64,000 nt of DNA from JAJCZZ01 sp964569085 (GTDB lineage: Bacteria > Gemmatimonadota > Gemmatimonadetes > Longimicrobiales > Gaopeijiaceae), in assembly GCA_964569085.1 (NCBI GenBank), contig CAZMTA010000002.1, positions 186,001 to 250,000 of the forward strand. The letters run 5' to 3'. Position numbers and translations under genes: made by a program. How positions within the stretch are numbered: the first letter of the stretch is position 1; each line of letters starts with the position of its first letter. A model generated the notes under the pieces. That model was given only the letters and a program-made list of their open reading frames with translations. It was not told the DNA's origin and made no database searches. This document shows, piece by piece, positions 42,727 through 50,902 of the stretch.

Positions 42727-44229
42727 CTAGTGGAAGTTGCCGAAGTCGGCCCGGCCGCCCCGGGTGTCCAGCGTGACCTCCACGGCGCCCGAGGGCTCCG
42801 GCGGCACGATGGACTCCACGAAGGCGAGCATCCCCGGCACCGAGGCGTAGGCGCTGGGGACGGTGGGCCGCCCGCAGGGGATGGGACCCCAGCTCACGGC
42901 CCCGGCCTGCCAGAGGCGCCCGTAGCGGATCTCGAACATCCACGGGCCGCCGCTGTCCCCGGAGCACGAGTCCGGCGTGCCGGCGAGGAAGCCGACGCAG
43001 AGCATGGTCCCCTCGAAGCGGACCTGCTCGCCGTCGTTCCAGGCGTCCTCGCAGTCCGAGTCGGGGCGCAGGGGGATCTCGGCGATCTTGAGGTCGACCG
43101 GGATGGGCTCCGAGTCGCCGGTGCGGCCCCACCCGATGAGGGTGCCCCGGTCCGTGGGCTCGACGTTGGCCGCGAAGGTCGCCGAGTCCATGAGGAAGAC
43201 CCGGGGGACGTCCTCCACCCGCCGGGCCAGCTTCACCAGCGAGATGTCCCGCTTGTAGAAGCCGCCGGCCGGGGAGTAGCCCGGGTTGATGAAGGTCGCC
43301 TCCACCGGGATCGAGGTCCCGCCGCTCCCGTCGAGCTTGGTCGAGCCCATGAAGACGGCCAGCGCCGAGGCCGGGAAGGGCTCGGCGGTGTTGTCCGAGA
43401 GGCAGTGGGAGGCCGTGAGGACCCACTGGGGCGCGATGAGGCTCCCGCCGCAGATGTGGCGCTCCCGGGGCGTGTCGCCCCACTGGGGGATCTGGATGGA
43501 GGCCATGAAGGGGTAGGCGTCGGCGGCGTTGCTCCCGCCCAGGATGCGGGCCGGTCCCGGCGGTCGGGGGGCGCGGGCGGCGGCGCTCTGGACCACGGCG
43601 CCGGGGCCGGGGGCCGTGTTCGTCCACCCCAGCGAGAGCTCCTGCGTGACCCGGTATGTGCCTGGGGCCAGGTCGCCGAACTGGTAGATGCCCGCCACGG
43701 CGCTCTGCGTCCGGACCTCGCCTGCGTCCAGCTCGCCGTCGGCGTCGGCGTCCAGGAAGACGGTCATGCCGGGGATCCCCTCCTCGCCGGCCTGCTGCAC
43801 GCCGTCCCGGTTCACGTCGAAGAAGACGATCCCGGCGATGTCCGAGGGGGCCAGCTCGGTCACGGAGACGGTCTGCTGCGTGGTGCCCGTGGCGCCCTCG
43901 TCGTCGGTCACCCGGAGGGTCACCGCGTACTCGCCCGGGGTGTCGAAGACGTGGTCCACCGTCTGGCCGGAGCCCGTGGTGCCGTCCCCGAAGCTCCATG
44001 CCCACGAGACGATCTCGCCGTCGGCGTCGGTGGAGCCGCCGGCGTTGAAGCGGGCACCCACCGGCGCGGCGTTCCCCGTCGTCTCCACGACGAAGCGCGC
44101 CACCGGGGTCTCGTTGGTGGGCGGGTCGACGGGCTCGACGATCCCGCCGCCGCCCTCCGAGTCCCCGCACGCCGTCGCGGGAAGGAGGAGCGAAAGGGCC
44201 AGGAATCGGGTGCGGACGGGGAGTCGCAT
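42727..44229 (-). CDS. secreted trypsin-like serine protease with PKD and SdrD-like domains
   Basis: The 500-residue lipoprotein (lipobox LPATAC, Cys21) has a PKD domain at ~40-125 (SWAWSFGDGTTGSG, VTLRVTDDEG), an SdrD/Cna-B-like segment at ~130-200 (GIVFFDVNRDGVQQAGEEGIPG, DADADGELDAGE) and an S1A protease from ~229 (ILGGSNAADAYPFMASIQ). The triad is His275 (LTASHC), Asp328 (KRDISLVKL) and Ser426 (CSGDSGGP). Asp420, six residues before the nucleophile, predicts cleavage after Arg or Lys. A TATCCT -10-like element lies on its strand about 50 bases upstream (44282-44277). Confidence 0.93.
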   Translation of the reverse strand: MRLPVRTRFLALSLLLPATACGDSEGGGGIVEPVDPPTNETPVARFVVETTGNAAPVGARFNAGGSTDADGEIVSWAWSFGDGTTGSGQTVDHVFDTPGEYAVTLRVTDDEGATGTTQQTVSVTELAPSDIAGIVFFDVNRDGVQQAGEEGIPGMTVFLDADADGELDAGEVRTQSAVAGIYQFGDLAPGTYRVTQELSLGWTNTAPGPGAVVQSAAARAPRPPGPARILGGSNAADAYPFMASIQIPQWGDTPRERHICGGSLIAPQWVLTASHCLSDNTAEPFPASALAVFMGSTKLDGSGGTSIPVEATFINPGYSPAGGFYKRDISLVKLARRVEDVPRVFLMDSATFAANVEPTDRGTLIGWGRTGDSEPIPVDLKIAEIPLRPDSDCEDAWNDGEQVRFEGTMLCVGFLAGTPDSCSGDSGGPWMFEIRYGRLWQAGAVSWGPIPCGRPTVPSAYASVPGMLAFVESIVPPEPSGAVEVTLDTRGGRADFGNFH

Positions 44230-44310
44230 GGGGGTGCCTTGCCTCGGGGCGGGATCCAGGTCACTGATCTACGCGTAGGATACGCAGAACCCACACTCCG
44301 GAGAACACCG

Positions 44311-44817
44311 TTGACCGCCCCAGGGATCCGCTCCGCCGCCCTCCGTACAGCCCCGCTCGTCCTGGTGGCCGCCTCGCTCCTGGCGGCCCCGGCGGGGGCC
44401 CAGGACACCGCCCTCTGTGCCGAGGCCCACCGGCACCTGGAGGAGGTGGCGGGCATGGCCGCGCTCACCGACCCGGACACCATCGACGACTGGCGGACCG
44501 GCCGGCACGTTCCCGGGTGCCGGGTCACGGCCGCCGGCGCCGCGGGCATTCCCGAGGCGGAGGTGGTGGCCACCTTCTACGAGGAGCTCCGGGCGGCGGG
44601 GTGGACCCGCACCCCCGACCCGGCCGACGCCCCCAACGAGGCCTCGCTTCGCTTTCGCAAGGACGGGGCCGACTGCCTGTTCAACTACTACACGGACGGC
44701 ATGCTCTTCACCGAGTCGGAGGAGCGGGTGGACGCCCAGGTGGTCCCCCTCCCGGGAGAGCGGCTCTACAACTTCCTGGTGCTGTGCATGCCGGCGATGC
44801 CGGCGGGGGACGGCTGA
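44311..44817 (+). CDS. exported unknown protein, 168 aa
   Basis: The start is TTG 44311, with CGGAG seven bases upstream and a clean signal peptide following (ALRTAPLVLVAASLLAAPAGA then QD). The mature part has four cysteines (LCAEAH, GCRV, DCLF, LCMP) that could form two disulfides, and the segment EVVATFYEELRAAGWTRTPDPADAPN followed by LRFRKDGADCLFNYYTDG. No family is recognised. It is divergent from the trypsin-like gene and converges on the next gene with 10 bases between stops. Confidence 0.65.
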   Translation: MTAPGIRSAALRTAPLVLVAASLLAAPAGAQDTALCAEAHRHLEEVAGMAALTDPDTIDDWRTGRHVPGCRVTAAGAAGIPEAEVVATFYEELRAAGWTRTPDPADAPNEASLRFRKDGADCLFNYYTDGMLFTESEERVDAQVVPLPGERLYNFLVLCMPAMPAGDG

Positions 44818-44827
44818 CCCGCCCTCC

Positions 44828-45379
44828 TCAGCCCCCGAGGATGTCCTTCAGGAAGCGCAGCGAGACCGTCAGGGCCGAGTGGCCCATCCACCCGCGCGGG
44901 GTGTGGAGCACGCCCGCCTGGACGTCGATGAGGTCCGCCGCCTCCAGGAGCGCCGCCGGGCCCACCGCCTTCACGGGCAGGTAGAAGGCGCCCACCAGCC
45001 CCACGTTCGTGATCAGGCTGGAGCCCGTCCGGTACAGCACGCCGCCGTGGCCGTAGACGAGCCAGTCCACGTCGGGGTCGCCGTCCGGCGTGGCCGCGTT
45101 CAGCCCCGGCGCCACCATGGCGGTGAGGAGCCACGGGCGCGTGGGGGCTTCCACCGGCCCGCTCCCGGGCCGGCCGGGGAGGGGGAGGGGCGGCTCGGGC
45201 CCGATGGGCGTCCGGCCCTCCACGCCCAGGGCCACCCCGCCCACGTGGCCCGCCACCCAGCCGCCCTGGAGGCGGATGGACTGGGCCTCGGCGGGCCGGG
45301 CTCCGGCCACGAGGACGACGAGGGCCGCCACGGTGGCGACGGCGCGGATCCGGAGGCGGGCGAGGTCGGAGCGGCTCAT
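44828..45379 (-). CDS. exported unknown protein, 183 aa
   Basis: ATG 45379 overlaps the stop of the lipase-like gene (ATGA). A signal peptide is clear (RIRAVATVAALVVLVAGARPAEAQ). The mature protein is Gly-, Val- and Leu-rich with alternating pattern (IRLQGGWVAGHVGGVALGVEG, WLVYGHGGVLYRTGSSLITNVGLVGAFYLP), which could be a small beta structure. The function is unknown; co-translation with the lipase points to a common process. Confidence 0.65.
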   Translation of the reverse strand: MSRSDLARLRIRAVATVAALVVLVAGARPAEAQSIRLQGGWVAGHVGGVALGVEGRTPIGPEPPLPLPGRPGSGPVEAPTRPWLLTAMVAPGLNAATPDGDPDVDWLVYGHGGVLYRTGSSLITNVGLVGAFYLPVKAVGPAALLEAADLIDVQAGVLHTPRGWMGHSALTVSLRFLKDILGG

Positions 45380-46488
45380 GCGGATCCTCCTGCGGGCTGG
45401 AGCGGCGGGATCGAGACCTCCACCGGCGGCGCGGTGGGCGCCGGCGGCGCGTCGGCGTCCAGGAACCGGCGGGTCATGTCCATGACCTCGGGGTCGTTGC
45501 AGAGGAAGGCGTGGGCGTTGGGCTTGCCGGTGAGCGCCACCACCTGGTCGGCGTAGTGCATGCCGCCCCACGCCAGCGTCTTCTCGTAGGGCACCAGGGA
45601 GTCCCCCTGCTGGTTGCGGACGTCGTGGCGGTCGGCCGGGAGGGTGTCCCCGTCCCGGGTGACCCAGACCGGCGTCATCTGGCGCTTGCCCAGGAAGCTC
45701 ATGCTCATGGTCCCCGAGCCCATGCGGGCCAGGGGGCCGGCCAGGAGCGTCGCCGCCTCCCGGGCCCGCAGGAGGAGGTCCGGCTCGATGCCCTCGCCGA
45801 AGGCACCGGGCCAGCCGCCGGGCTCGAGGAACTGGAGGTCGTCGGGGAGGGGCTCGTCGTCGGGGCCCACCACCGCCTTCCACGACGGGAGCATCTGGTA
45901 GAGGGCCGGCCAGGTCAGCGCCATGCCCCGGGCGGCCTTCACGTGGGCCGCCCCCAGCCCCTCGCTCCCCCAGAGCAGGGCCTCGGTGGCGCGCATGGTC
46001 CCGGCCAGGGGGGACCCCACCAGGATGACGCGGGCCACCAGGCGGGAGAACTCGTTGACGTCGAAGGTCAGCTTGCTGGCCAGGATGATGACCAGCCCGC
46101 CCTGGGAGTGCCCGATGAGGTTGAAGCGTCCGTTCTCCGGCTTGTTGGCCCGCATGTACTCCAGGAGGAGCTGGGCGTTGTACCGGATGTCCAGACGCCA
46201 GTCGTAGGGCCAGGGCTCCGCGAAGGACAGCATGCGATCGTAGGGCGCCCCCACCACCGACGAGACCGTGACCTCCGTGTCGGGCTCGAGGGAGGTGCGC
46301 GAGGGCGCCCACTCCCCTGGCGGGGTCTCGATGGAGAGGAGGCGCTCCCACTCTTCCGGGGGGCGGCCGCCCAGGTCGTCCTTGTCGAGACCGAGGCTCA
46401 CGCGGACGGCGTTGTAGACGACGTTGCCGTCCTGGTCCGCGAGCGAGGTCGCCTGGGTGCCGGGTACGAGGAGGGTCGTGTCGGCCAT
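45376..46488 (-). CDS. LCAT-like alpha/beta hydrolase (lipase/acyltransferase)
   Basis: The 370-residue protein has LLVPGTQATSL near the N-terminus (oxyanion region of LCAT-type enzymes), PWPYDWRLD at ~93-100 and the nucleophile elbow LIGHSQGGLV with Ser128. A late His is available in NAHAFLCND. There is no signal peptide from ATG 46488, so it would be cytoplasmic. It is followed by an overlapping exported protein gene. The substrate, lipid or other ester, is not known. Confidence 0.83.
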   Translation of the reverse strand: MADTTLLVPGTQATSLADQDGNVVYNAVRVSLGLDKDDLGGRPPEEWERLLSIETPPGEWAPSRTSLEPDTEVTVSSVVGAPYDRMLSFAEPWPYDWRLDIRYNAQLLLEYMRANKPENGRFNLIGHSQGGLVIILASKLTFDVNEFSRLVARVILVGSPLAGTMRATEALLWGSEGLGAAHVKAARGMALTWPALYQMLPSWKAVVGPDDEPLPDDLQFLEPGGWPGAFGEGIEPDLLLRAREAATLLAGPLARMGSGTMSMSFLGKRQMTPVWVTRDGDTLPADRHDVRNQQGDSLVPYEKTLAWGGMHYADQVVALTGKPNAHAFLCNDPEVMDMTRRFLDADAPPAPTAPPVEVSIPPLQPAGGSA

Positions 46489-46580
46489 GTCTCGGGTCCG
46501 TGGAGAGAGGAGCGTGATGCGGCTCGGACCCAGGGGGGCGGGCGGATAGCCCGTGGGGCGGGCAAGGTAGGCAGCCCGTC

Positions 46581-46610
46581 GGCCCCGGGGCAACTCGCCG
46601 CCCCGGGGCC
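46581..46610 (-). terminator. strong terminator-like hairpin after the ADOP gene
   Basis: GGCCCCGGGGC (46581-46591) pairs perfectly with GCCCCGGGGCC (46600-46610) around an 8-base loop, 10 bases beyond the stop at 46621. No T tract follows. Confidence 0.55.
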
Positions 46611-46620
46611 CGTGGATGGG

Positions 46621-49320
46621 CTACTCGTTCCGGAGCGCCCGGGCGGGATCCACCCGGGCCGCCCGCACGGCGGGCACCGCCGCGGCCACCGCGGCGGCCG
46701 CGGTCAGGACCAGGGCCACGGTGACCAGCGTGGTCGGGTCGGTGGCGCCCACGCCGAAGAGGTAGCTCTCCACGGCCCGGCCCAGGAGGAGGGCCGCCAC
46801 GGTCCCCACGGCCACCCCCAGGAGGACCAGGCGGACGCTCCACCGCACCACCATCCCGCTGATCCGCCCGGCCTCGGCGCCCAGCGCCATGCGCACGCCC
46901 AGCTCCCGGACCCGGGCGTTCACGCTGTAGGAGACGACCCCGTAGAGCCCCACCACGGCCAGCACGAGGCCCACCGCCGCGAAGAGGGAGAGGAGGAGCG
47001 TCACGAAGCGCTCGCCGGCCAGGGCCCGGTCCACCAGCGCCCTCATGGGCTCGACCCGGGCCACGGCCAGGCTCGGGTCCAGCTCCGCCACGTGTCTGCG
47101 CACCGCCGGCACGATGCGGTCGGGGGGCAGCGCGCTCCGGATCACCGGCGACACCGCGAAGCCCGGCGCCTGGGCCCACGGGAGGTATGCCGCCATGCGG
47201 CTCTCCTCCCGGATCCCGAAGTTCCGGATGTCCCGGGCCACCCCCACGATCTCGCGCCAGAAGGGGTCGTCGGTGGGGTCTCCGAACGTGAGCCGCTTGC
47301 CGACGGGGTTCTCGTCGGGGAACCAGCGGGCGGCGAGCGTCTCGTTGATGATCAGGACCTCCCGGTCGCCCTCCACGTCGGCGTCGGTGAAGTGGCGGCC
47401 CTGCACCAGCTCGATGCCCATGGTGGGGAGGTAGGTGGGCGTCACCTGCCGGATCCAGGCCGCCGGCTGCTCGCTGGGGTGGAGGAGGGGCCGCCCCTCC
47501 ACGTGGAAGGAGGCGTCCCCGTCGAACCCGGCCAGGGGGAGGGTCCCGGTGACCCCCACCGACTCGACGCCGGGGATGGCCCGGACGCGCTCCTCCAGCG
47601 CCTGGACGAAGGTGACCCGGTCGGGCGTCTCGTACCCGCCGGTGAGGAAGACCTGCATGGTCGTCACGTCCGCCGGGTCGAAGCCAAGGTCCACCGAGCG
47701 GAGGTTGTCGAAGCTCCGTACCAGGAGCCCGGCGCCCACCAGGAGGACCAGCGCCAGCGCCACCTGGCCGGATACGAGGAGCTCCCGGAGCCGGGCGCCC
47801 GAGCCGCCCAGGGCGCCGCGGCCGCCCTCGCGCAGGGCGTCCTGGGGATCCGGGCGCGCCCCCCGGAGCGCCGGAGCCAGGCCGAAGAGGATGCCCGCCA
47901 GCAGGGTGACCGCGGCGGTGAAGGCGAGGATGCGGCCGTCCACCGCCACCTCCTCGATGCGCGGGGTCTGGGCCGGGGCCAGGGAGACCAGGAGGTCCGT
48001 GGCGCCGAAGGCCAGGAGCACCCCGGCGGTCCCGCCCAGCGCCGCCAGGAGGAGGCTCTCGGTGAGGAGCTGGGCCACGATGCGGCCACCTCCCGCGCCC
48101 ATGGCGAAGCGCACCGCCAGCTCGGAGGAGCGGCTCGTGGCCCGGGCCAGAAGGAGGTTGGCCACGTTGACGCAGGCCACCAGGAGGACGAGGCCCACCG
48201 CACCCAGGAGGATGAGGAGCCCGGTCCGGGCCGAGGACGTGAGGTCCTCCCGCAGGGAGACGGCGCGGAAGGTCATGTCCGTGTTGCTCTCGGGGTAGGT
48301 GGCCGCCAGCCGGGCCCCGATCTCCCGGAGCTCGGCGTCGGCGCCGGCCGGGTCGACCCCCGGGGCGGTGCGGGCCACGGCCCGCCACGAGAACCCGCCC
48401 CTCCGCCCGGCCTGGACGGCGGGGTCGAGCCCAGGGGCGGTCCAGACGTCGGCGCCGGGCACGAAGGGAGGGCGGAACCCCGCCGGCATGACCCCCGCCA
48501 CCTCCATGGAGGTGCCGTTCAACGTCAGCGTGCGGCCCACCACGTCGGGGTCGGCCCCGAAGGCGCGGCGCCAGAAGCCGTCGCTGAGCACGACCCGCGG
48601 GGTGGCGCCGGGGCGGTCGTCCTCGGGGCGGAGGCCCCCGCCGAGCTGGGGCTCGACCCCCAGCACCCGGGAGAACATCCCCTCGGTGACCTGGGCGCCC
48701 AGGAGGCGCTGGGGCTCCTCCGGGTCGGTCCAGGTGGGCGACCAGCCGCCCCAGGCCGCGGCGGCCTCGAGGGTCCCGGCCTGGTCCCGGAGGTCCGCGA
48801 AGTTGGCGTAGGAGAGCCACTCGTCGTCGGGTCCGCCCCGCCGGGTCACGTCGGACCAGACGTTCACCAGCTCGTGGGACTCGGGGAAGGGGAGGGGGCG
48901 GAAGAGGATCCCGTCCACCACGCTGAAGATGGCGGTGTTCACCCCGATCCCCAGCGCCAGCGTGACCACCGCCACCACCGCGAAGACCGGATGGCGGCGG
49001 AGCTGCCTCGCCGCGTACCGGACGTCCTGGACCACCGTGTCGCGCCACATCCCCATCCTCATCTTCCGCTCCTTGCGCTGGGTCATCTTCCGCATCCCGT
49101 CCTTCACCTCGTCCACGTCCCCGAAGGACCGCCGGGCCTCGGCCTCGGCGTCCTCCCGGCTCCACCCCGCGGCCACCAGCCGGGCCACCTTCTCCGCCAG
49201 GTGGAAGCGCACCTCGTCGTCCAGCTCCGCCTCCCGCCCGTCGGCGTCCACGCTCAGGCGGAAGAGCCGCTTCCGACCCCCGTCCGGGGCGTCGGGCCCC
49301 GGGGGGCCACCGGCGTCCAC
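46621..49320 (-). CDS. ADOP-family ABC transporter permease (MacB/FtsX-like)
   Basis: The 899-residue protein starts at GTG 49320, two bases after the padR stop. Residues ~20-80 are a cytoplasmic prefix helix domain (AELDDEVRFHLAEKVARLV, AEAEARRSFGDVDEVKDGM). Then come two MacB-type periplasmic core domains and two FtsX blocks, with helices at ~100, ~360-480 and ~790-890 (AVVAVVTLALGIGVNTAIFSVVDGIL; VLLVACVNVANLLLARATSRSSELAVRFAMGA). It has no ATPase of its own. This is the acidobacterial duplicated orphan permease layout. It likely exports a hydrophobic compound with an ATPase encoded elsewhere. Confidence 0.9.
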   Translation of the reverse strand: MDAGGPPGPDAPDGGRKRLFRLSVDADGREAELDDEVRFHLAEKVARLVAAGWSREDAEAEARRSFGDVDEVKDGMRKMTQRKERKMRMGMWRDTVVQDVRYAARQLRRHPVFAVVAVVTLALGIGVNTAIFSVVDGILFRPLPFPESHELVNVWSDVTRRGGPDDEWLSYANFADLRDQAGTLEAAAAWGGWSPTWTDPEEPQRLLGAQVTEGMFSRVLGVEPQLGGGLRPEDDRPGATPRVVLSDGFWRRAFGADPDVVGRTLTLNGTSMEVAGVMPAGFRPPFVPGADVWTAPGLDPAVQAGRRGGFSWRAVARTAPGVDPAGADAELREIGARLAATYPESNTDMTFRAVSLREDLTSSARTGLLILLGAVGLVLLVACVNVANLLLARATSRSSELAVRFAMGAGGGRIVAQLLTESLLLAALGGTAGVLLAFGATDLLVSLAPAQTPRIEEVAVDGRILAFTAAVTLLAGILFGLAPALRGARPDPQDALREGGRGALGGSGARLRELLVSGQVALALVLLVGAGLLVRSFDNLRSVDLGFDPADVTTMQVFLTGGYETPDRVTFVQALEERVRAIPGVESVGVTGTLPLAGFDGDASFHVEGRPLLHPSEQPAAWIRQVTPTYLPTMGIELVQGRHFTDADVEGDREVLIINETLAARWFPDENPVGKRLTFGDPTDDPFWREIVGVARDIRNFGIREESRMAAYLPWAQAPGFAVSPVIRSALPPDRIVPAVRRHVAELDPSLAVARVEPMRALVDRALAGERFVTLLLSLFAAVGLVLAVVGLYGVVSYSVNARVRELGVRMALGAEAGRISGMVVRWSVRLVLLGVAVGTVAALLLGRAVESYLFGVGATDPTTLVTVALVLTAAAAVAAAVPAVRAARVDPARALRNE

Positions 49321-49322
49321 GC

Positions 49323-49664
49323 TCAGCCGCCCGTGTCCCGGGCCAGGGCCTGCCCCACCGCCCGGGCGTAGCGACTCCACTCCGCGCGCTCCCGCTCGAG
49401 CTGGTCCCGGCCGGCGGCGGTGAGCCCGTAGTACTTGGCCCTCCGGTTGTTGGCCGAGACGCCCCACTCCGACTCGATCCACCCCTTGGCCTCCAGGCGG
49501 TGGAGCGCCGGATAGAGCGTGCCCTCCTCCACCAGGAGGGCCCCGTCGGTGGCGCTCTGGATCCACTCCGACACGGCATAGCCGTGGCGCTCGCCCCCGG
49601 AGAGGGCCTCGAGGATCAGGAGGTCCACCGTCCCCCGGAGGAGGGCCAGGCTGCGGTCGGTCAC
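49323..49664 (-). CDS. PadR-family transcriptional regulator
   Basis: The 113-residue protein starts at GTG 49664. It is a winged helix with the PadR hallmarks LLILEALSGGERHGYAVSEWI, VEEGTLYPALHRLEAKGWIESEW and RAKYYGLTAAGRDQL. It is transcribed with the ADOP permease as in many Acidobacteria and Gemmatimonadota, and it probably represses the pair. An inverted repeat overlapping its promoter (49750-49779) is the likely operator. Confidence 0.92.
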   Translation of the reverse strand: MTDRSLALLRGTVDLLILEALSGGERHGYAVSEWIQSATDGALLVEEGTLYPALHRLEAKGWIESEWGVSANNRRAKYYGLTAAGRDQLERERAEWSRYARAVGQALARDTGG

Positions 49665-49749
49665 GGGCGTCGGGGGCCGGAGGGGTCCGGCCGTCGCGGG
49701 TCGGGGCCGGAGGGGGAGGGGGCGGGATCGACCGGCCCCCTCGGGTTTC

Positions 49750-49788
49750 TAGGGGAACAGGATAGCGCGGACTCCCCTACGGTTGCAA
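49750..49788 (-). promoter_or_regulatory. padR promoter with overlapping palindromic operator
   Basis: On the minus strand TTGCAA (49788-49783), an 18-base spacer and TATCCT (49764-49759) form a promoter. The perfect inverted repeat TAGGGGA (49750-49756) and TCCCCTA (49773-49779), separated by 16 bases, encloses the -10 box. This arrangement suits repression by a PadR dimer. Confidence 0.6.
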
Positions 49789-49979
49789 GGGGAGGGGCGC
49801 CGGGTCGGATCGGGAGGCCTCGGGACGGCCGGGAAGCGGACCCTCCCCGCGTCCGACCCGGTAGCGCGGGAGGGGGTGGCGCGTATGGTGGTGCGTGGGT
49901 GGGCCCGACCCGGCTGTCCGGGGGTCGTGGAGCGGGCCGGTCGCGGGCCGACGGAGAACCGGGACGCCGAGGAGGCGGG
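49789..49979. other. gap between padR promoter and barrel gene, with large hairpin
   Basis: The gap between divergent genes (49665-49979) is 315 bases long. Besides the padR promoter it holds a long imperfect hairpin at 49800-49861: a 10-base stem CCGGGTCGGA with TCCGACCCGG, and an inner GGGAGG with CCTCCC. A TATGGT sequence (49883-49888) is the only -10-like element towards the plus strand. I see no further gene. Confidence 0.45.
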
Positions 49980-50873
49980 ATGACGGGGACAGGACGGGGA
50001 GGACGGACGCCGGGCGGCGGGGGCGGGCCGGTGGTGGCGCTGGCTCTCGCGGCCGCGCTTCTCGCCGCGTCCCCGGCCACGGCCCAGCAGCCCGTGGCCA
50101 CCGGCACCCTGGCCGTCCGGGGCGCCGCCTGGGGCGCGGCCGTCGGCGGCGTGCTGGGAGGGCTGGGCCTCGGGACGCTGGCCTGGGGCCTTTGCGACGC
50201 CGCGGAGTGCGACGGCACCTTCGCCGACGGCTTCGTCGTGGGCGCGCTCCTGGGTGGCGCCGCCGGGGCCGGGGCCGGCACCGTGATCGGCTCGGCCTTC
50301 CCCCGGGGCGGCGCGGCGGTGGGCGGGTGGAGCTGGACCGCCCGGGTCGGCGGCCGGGCCGCCCTGGCCGGGGACGTGGACGGCGTGGGTCCCGACCTGG
50401 GGCTCGAGGTGGCGCGCGGGGTGACCGACCGGGTCCGGGTGGGGGTCGCCGCGGAGTACCTGGGGCGCGCCGAGGACGAGTACTCCTTCCAGGTCCAGGA
50501 CCGGGACGGCGTCCTCCGGACCCGGACCGTCCGACGGAGCTGGGACCTCTCGGGGGTCCGCATGCAGGCCGAGCGGCTCTTCGCTCCCGGCGCGAGGCGC
50601 ACCGCCTGGCTCTCCCTGGGCGTCGGCGTCTACCCGACGCGGGAGTCGTCCCGGCGGACGGACGACGACGCGCCCCCCGCCTACGCCTACTCCGAGTGGA
50701 CCCCGGCACCCGGCCTGTCCCTCGGGGCGGGGGTCCGGCTCCCGGTGGCCGACCGGTGGAGCGTGGAGCTCGGCGGTCGGGGCGACCTGGCCCTGGGGGT
50801 CGGCTCCGACGACTGGCTCCCCCTCCTGCGCGTCGGGGTGGGGCTCCGCCGGGATCCCCCGCCGCGGCCGTAG
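49980..50873 (+). CDS. outer-membrane beta-barrel protein, 297 aa
   Basis: GAGGAGG precedes ATG 49980. A signal peptide ending in AASPATAQQ is followed by a glycine-rich hydrophobic stretch (AWGAAVGGVLGGLGLGTLAWG and VVGALLGGAAGAGAGTVIG, with two cysteines), and then by alternating amphipathic strands typical of an eight-to-ten strand barrel (TARVGGRAALAGDVDG, VRVGVAAEYLGRAEDEYSF, RTAWLSLGVGVYP, GLSLGAGVRLPVADRWSVELGGR). It is divergent from padR. The specific function is unknown. Confidence 0.72.
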   Translation: MTGTGRGGRTPGGGGGPVVALALAAALLAASPATAQQPVATGTLAVRGAAWGAAVGGVLGGLGLGTLAWGLCDAAECDGTFADGFVVGALLGGAAGAGAGTVIGSAFPRGGAAVGGWSWTARVGGRAALAGDVDGVGPDLGLEVARGVTDRVRVGVAAEYLGRAEDEYSFQVQDRDGVLRTRTVRRSWDLSGVRMQAERLFAPGARRTAWLSLGVGVYPTRESSRRTDDDAPPAYAYSEWTPAPGLSLGAGVRLPVADRWSVELGGRGDLALGVGSDDWLPLLRVGVGLRRDPPPRP

Positions 50874-50902
50874 GGGGAAGCCCGACCGGCCTCCCGTGCC
50901 TC

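Noticed and set aside
44828..49579. Single giant minus-strand frame joining the lipase, ADOP and exported-protein regions
   Set aside because: Only its last part (183-residue exported protein) is real; the rest is in the wrong frame of the ADOP and lipase genes.
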